24,897 bases of DNA from a virus. The notes beneath the pieces are model-generated. The model was not told where the DNA came from and did no database searches. It saw only the letters and a list, made by a program, of their open reading frames with translations. The stretch is taken from positions 1 through 24,897 of the IMG/VR virus record IMGVR_UViG_3300037042_007254. One strand, given 5' to 3'. The position numbers and the translations under genes were made by a program. This document shows, in pieces, positions 23,060-24,897 of the stretch (position 1 is the stretch's first letter; each line of letters starts with the position of its first letter).

Positions 23060-23965
23060 ATGAAAAAAATATCAGACGTGATTCCTTTTGTTCCAGTCCC
23101 AAGTCCTGAAAAACCCGTTCCTGCTTTGTCTAAGCGTCAACGTCAGATCATCGATCTTTCAGGTGCTATTGCCGAACAAACACGAGAAGAAGCCAATGAG
23201 CTTGGTTTTATGTCAAGATTACTTCTCATGGCAAATCTTCCTTATCGTGATCCGGGGCTGGAATGCAGGAATTGGTATCGACAAAACGGCAATGTCGCTA
23301 TTAACGTTTTGCCTGGTTATAAAGGTAAAGAAATTATTGGATTACCCTATGGGGCGTATCCACGACTGATTCTCGCCTATCTTGTTACGCAAGCTGTTAA
23401 AACTCAATCGCCGGTGATTCATTTAGGCAAAAGCTTTTCCCAATTTCTCCAACTACTTGACATCAAAAAAGGTGGAAAAACCTATAAACAGCTCAACAAG
23501 CAACTTGAAAGAACTCTTTCCGCTTCTTTTTCTTGGACATACGAAAAGGATAAAAGATTCTCACGAATTAATATCCAAGTCTCTCACCAAGCTCAATTAT
23601 GGTGGGATGAGAAGCCGGCAAAAGATAGCCTGTCACTGTGGGATAATTATATCAAGCTAAATACAGACTTTTTCCAAGAAATTGTCCGCAATGCGGTTCC
23701 ACTGGATTTACGGGTGTTAAGCGTTCTCAAAAACTCACCGTTAGCACTTGATTTGTACATGTTCATCTTATGGCGCATATACAAACTCAAAAAGCCTGCG
23801 TATATCAGTTGGGAGAGTCTTCAACAACAACTCGGTGGTCAGTATGCCGATGTTAATGAATTTTCTAGGAAGTGTCGCACTCACATCAAGCGAATCAAAG
23901 CGATCCATCCAAGTTTAAATATTAGCTTTGTCAAAGGAAGGCTTTGCTTAAGACTGTCTTTTTAA
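23060..23965 (+). CDS. repA: RepA_C-type plasmid replication initiator
   Basis: The 301-residue protein matches the 'plasmid encoded RepA protein' family (PF04796-like). The C-terminal third has VPLDLRVLSVLKNSPLALDL, YMFILWRIYKL, ISWESLQQQLGGQY and the basic FSRKCRTHIKRIK helix; the N-terminal part has ALSKRQRQIIDLSG and RDPGLECRNWYRQNG. It is unrelated to the Rep_3 protein 3 kb away, so the element carries two different initiators. Direct repeats and a DnaA box lie just downstream and may be its origin. Its ATG has only a weak ribosome binding site and follows the helical gene closely. Confidence 0.87.
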   Translation: MKKISDVIPFVPVPSPEKPVPALSKRQRQIIDLSGAIAEQTREEANELGFMSRLLLMANLPYRDPGLECRNWYRQNGNVAINVLPGYKGKEIIGLPYGAYPRLILAYLVTQAVKTQSPVIHLGKSFSQFLQLLDIKKGGKTYKQLNKQLERTLSASFSWTYEKDKRFSRINIQVSHQAQLWWDEKPAKDSLSLWDNYIKLNTDFFQEIVRNAVPLDLRVLSVLKNSPLALDLYMFILWRIYKLKKPAYISWESLQQQLGGQYADVNEFSRKCRTHIKRIKAIHPSLNISFVKGRLCLRLSF

Positions 23966-23996
23966 CCTGTGGAAAAGTCACAGATAAAATGAGTTA

Positions 23997-24109
23997 TTGG
24001 TGGACTTTGGTACACCAACCATTAAGAAAAAAGAGTGGACTTTGGTACAACATCCTATAAGTAATACAAAATACATTCATGAAGTTGTTGTAAGGGGATA
24101 TGTGGATAA
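23997..24109. other. Candidate second origin downstream of repA
   Basis: Two exact 15-bp direct repeats, gtggactttggtaca, lie at 24000-24014 and 24035-24049, 35 bp apart. The first is set in an inverted repeat TTGGTG/CACCAA (23997-24018). An inverted DnaA box TGTGGATAA lies at 24101-24109 and AT-rich DNA at 24050-24090. This is the expected make-up of a small RepA-type origin, although with few iterons. Confidence 0.55.
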
Positions 24110-24112
24110 CTT

Positions 24113-24897
24113 TCACTCCTCTTTTTTCTCATGCATGATCTTGTTCGCTGTTTGAATGCTCATGCCTGTTTCTTTCTGGAATATATTTGATATCTGATTC
24201 GAAAGTGCGGGTGTAGGCTCTTTTGCATATCGGGTTGCCAGATTCAGAAACCTCTTGTTGGTCAGCAACTGATACGCAGGGGTTGATCCTACGGCGGCTT
24301 TGAATAGCATCACAGGATTAAATATCATACCTAGCACAAAGTTTGTTGTGGCAGTACCTGACGAATTAGGATTGTTTTTCGTCATCAATGCAAGCGATTC
24401 TGCCGCTTCAACGAAATCATTCAATCTTTTGTGTTCGCTACCAAGATTGTTTTTCAGCATCTTCTCGTTTTTGTGTTTCTTCAATAGCGTTGCAAGCGAT
24501 TGGTAAGCGACTTCTTCTTTGTCTGAACCCAGTTTCAACTTGTCGGAAAGCAATTGATCCAATGCGTCACGCTTTGCCGTTTTCGCATACGTCGTGTTGG
24601 CATCCTTTAATCTTTCCAGAAACTCAGGGTTTTTTGATCTGCCGTATGCTTCCAGTTCTCGATTTGTTGCACTTTGAACTCTCCTCAACAAATTCAGCGT
24701 ATCGGCATCTGAACGATCAAACATGTTTCTGTCTTTCATGAATTTGTTCAATTCAGTATTTTGACGTACAAGCTTTTTCACTGAAATCGGCTTCAATTCT
24801 GTCTGTGCATTAATCAGCTCTCTGATCTTCGCTTGTGCTTCGGGTGCCATCTTCTCAAAGCCTTCAGGCAAAGACGGTACCTTTCCGACTATTTGAT
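24113..24897 (-). CDS. C-terminal part of a large phage protein (N-terminus outside window)
   Basis: The minus-strand frame is open from the window edge to the stop at 24113, about 260 residues; the TTG at 24871 is not the true start. The sequence is helical and charged (KFMKDRNMFDRSDADTLNLL, then FLERLKDANTTYAKTAKRD), with one hydrophobic patch, FVLGMIFNPVMLFKAAVG, about 85 residues from the end. Long helical proteins of this kind are often internal virion or DNA-ejection proteins of phages. It has the same direction as the late genes at the left edge, which fits a circular genome. Assignment to a named family is not possible from this part. Confidence 0.6.
   Translation of the reverse strand, partial: QIVGKVPSLPEGFEKMAPEAQAKIRELINAQTELKPISVKKLVRQNTELNKFMKDRNMFDRSDADTLNLLRRVQSATNRELEAYGRSKNPEFLERLKDANTTYAKTAKRDALDQLLSDKLKLGSDKEEVAYQSLATLLKKHKNEKMLKNNLGSEHKRLNDFVEAAESLALMTKNNPNSSGTATTNFVLGMIFNPVMLFKAAVGSTPAYQLLTNKRFLNLATRYAKEPTPALSNQISNIFQKETGMSIQTANKIMHEKKEE

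Overview
The window looks like the non-structural half of a temperate, probably extrachromosomal phage (a phage-plasmid) of an AT-rich Gram-negative host. My best guess for the host is an intracellular alphaproteobacterium of the Holosporales/Rickettsiales type. That guess rests on the low GC, the ProP-like MFS transporter of the kind common in such bacteria, the Rpn-family nuclease, the HU gene and two alphaproteobacterial-style plasmid initiators. It is an inference; nothing in the sequence fixes the taxon.

Layout. From 1 to 5270 the genes run leftwards on the minus strand: an Rpn-type PD-(D/E)XK nuclease, then terminase large subunit, a small lipoprotein, a patatin-like phospholipase, and a long tail-fibre-like protein that leaves the window at base 1 through 15 tandem 21-bp repeats. 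From 5271 to 8511 come an HU-like protein (+), a secreted barrel-like protein, a serine recombinase with a possible resolution site, and a GRP-motif protein that may be a small terminase subunit (all minus). From 8759 to 9074 lies an origin-like stretch with a perfect DnaA box, a nearly pure A/T segment and nine close copies of TGTTACGT. From 9303 to 11614 is an AT-rich cargo block with a small interrupted ORF, an MFS transporter and an unknown protein. From 11962 to 19411 a tightly overlapping plus-strand operon encodes a primase/helicase, a Sak4-like recombinase ATPase, an ssDNA-binding protein with an SSB-type tail, a small HTH protein, an iron-sulfur PD-(D/E)XK nuclease, a RuvC-like resolvase, an adenine methyltransferase, a winged-helix-like protein and an XRE regulator. 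From 19421 to 24109 there are two unrelated plasmid initiators (Rep_3 type with 21-bp iterons, and RepA_C type with its own repeats) that flank a cluster of small membrane and helical proteins. From 24113 the C-terminal part of a minus-strand gene, probably a virion protein, enters from beyond the right end.

Minus-strand late genes leave the left edge and enter at the right edge. This fits a circular genome in which the missing structural genes lie outside the window. The early operon supplies replication, recombination and DNA modification; the two Rep systems and the recombinase would keep the element as a multimer-resolved plasmid; the terminase and tail genes would serve the lytic phase.

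The most unusual parts are: (i) two, perhaps three, replication systems each with perfect DnaA boxes; (ii) a cassette of paralogous short membrane proteins paired with paralogous two-repeat helical proteins; (iii) a 35-bp perfect palindrome; and (iv) a patatin phospholipase and lipoprotein set between the terminase and tail genes.
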